From contig JAKBBS010000205.1 in NCBI GenBank assembly GCA_021808425.1, positions 1-5,723 of the forward strand: a DNA stretch of 5,723 bases, in the 5' to 3' direction. The stretch comes from Actinomycetes bacterium. GTDB taxonomy: Bacteria > Actinomycetota > Acidimicrobiia > Acidimicrobiales > Palsa-688. The notes below the pieces were generated by a model that was given only the letters and a program-made list of their open reading frames with translations, was not told where the DNA came from and ran no database searches. Positions 5,597 to 5,723 of this stretch are shown in pieces. Each line of letters begins with the position of its first letter. The first letter of the stretch is position 1. A program made the position numbers and the translations under genes.

Positions 5597-5614
5597 AGAA
5601 GTGCGAAAGTCCAC
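5597..5614 (-). repeat. Right terminal inverted repeat of the IS
   Basis: Read on the minus strand this is GTGGACTTTCGCACTTCT, matching the left end at 16 of 18 positions. It begins 43 bases after the stop codon of the small IS gene (42 intervening bases), almost the same distance as between the transposase stop and the left repeat. Confidence 0.88.
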
Positions 5615-5619
5615 GAGTA
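5615..5619. repeat. Target-site duplication GAGTA, right copy
   Basis: An identical copy of the 5 bp directly outside the left end. The following base is G, like the first base of the IS, so a 6-bp reading (GAGTAG) is possible. Only the 5-bp reading gives symmetric inverted repeats that begin with GTGGA at both ends. Confidence 0.85.
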
Positions 5620-5630
5620 GGTCCAGTCGC

Positions 5631-5636
5631 TAATAT
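5631..5636 (+). promoter_or_regulatory. Possible leaderless -10 box right of the IS
   Basis: TAATAT fits TAnnnT and lies five bases before an ATG at 5642. Before the insertion it would have faced away from the second vapBC promoter across a short shared intergenic region. Its -35 position (about 5608-5613) now lies in the right IS repeat. Confidence 0.3.
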
Positions 5637-5641
5637 CCCAG

Positions 5642-5723
5642 ATGACGGGAGTGTTCGACCGGCGCCGCTATCAGCGCTGTGTGTCCTTCACTGCCGTGGT
5701 GGGCGGCGTCAGATGCCAGGAGA
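5642..5723 (+). CDS. Possible start of an unidentified gene, cut by the window end
   Basis: From ATG 5642 a frame runs open to the window edge, 27 codons, beginning MTGVFDRRRYQRCVSF. About four in five third positions are G or C, as expected of coding sequence here. There is no Shine-Dalgarno; a TAATAT box just upstream would make it leaderless. I recognise no domain, and a short open frame of this length in GC-rich DNA can arise by chance. Confidence 0.28.
   Translation, partial: MTGVFDRRRYQRCVSFTAVVGGVRCQE

Larger units (their letters stand above)
3760..5614. mobile_element. Complete two-gene insertion sequence, IS4 superfamily (IS701-like), 1855 bp
   Basis: The limits are seen directly: an 18-bp terminal inverted repeat at 3760-3777 (GTGGAGTTTCGTACTTCT) matches the reverse complement of 5597-5614 (GTGGACTTTCGCACTTCT) at 16 of 18 positions, with the 5-bp repeat GAGTA on both outer sides. 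Inside are a DDE transposase (minus strand) and a divergent small gene of the CGKxNCRC/HGPY/WTRK type (plus strand), separated by 54 bp that hold a 9-bp inverted repeat. Both genes appear intact, so the element may be active. The YREK signature puts the transposase in the IS4 superfamily; the 5-bp duplication and overall look suggest IS701 or ISH3-like groups, but the exact family needs an ISfinder comparison. An additional conserved gene inside a simple IS is unusual. Confidence 0.9.

Overview
The window looks like an accessory region of a high-GC actinobacterium or close relative. The evidence is GC-rich third codon positions, frequent GTG starts, TAnnnT-type -10 boxes placed for leaderless transcription, and several actinobacterial-style VapBC families. 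No ribosomal or housekeeping gene fixes the genus. There is no rRNA, tRNA or CRISPR array that I can see.

Layout, left to right. (1) The C-terminal end of an unidentified protein (2-196, +) is followed closely by an XPB-like superfamily 2 helicase (267-1787, +). The helicase reading frame extends upstream of its first ATG into a convincing helix-turn-helix, but no ATG/GTG/TTG exists there; a CTG at 198 with a GAGGA box is the best candidate start. (2) A gap with a 12-bp palindrome leads to the C-terminal remnant of a VapC/PIN toxin on the minus strand (1894-2076), with no start and no antitoxin. (3) An intact AbrB-type VapB plus PIN-type VapC pair lies on the + strand (2098-2746), apparently leaderless. 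(4) About 335 bp carry no gene that I can support. (5) A second intact pair of a different class, ribbon-helix-helix VapB plus VapC, lies on the minus strand (3082-3713) with a 4-bp GTGA overlap. Thus three PIN-domain genes, two intact and one dead, sit within about 1.6 kb.

(6) A complete insertion sequence of 1855 bp (3760-5614) follows. Its limits can be read directly: 18-bp terminal inverted repeats matching at 16 positions, flanked by a 5-bp direct repeat GAGTA. It encodes a 437-residue DDE transposase with an exact IS4-superfamily Y-(2)-R-(3)-E-(6)-K signature on the minus strand. Diverging from it, also inside the repeats, is a 121-residue protein with a CGKxNCRC...HGPY...WTRK pattern (DUF6788-like as I recall it). 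The 54-bp gap between their start codons holds a perfect 9-bp inverted repeat, with a ribosome-binding site for one gene on each side. This suggests a shared, possibly autoregulated control point.

(7) The element sits just upstream of the second antitoxin gene, about where the -35 of its promoter would be, with the transposase reading toward the toxin-antitoxin pair. To the right, the other half of the split intergenic region has a TAATAT box and a possible leaderless gene start that runs off the window.

The most noteworthy points are the two-gene insertion sequence with a conserved non-transposase partner and palindromic divergent promoter, its insertion into a toxin-antitoxin promoter, the previously hidden vapC remnant, and the helicase whose N-terminal domain lacks an ordinary start codon.
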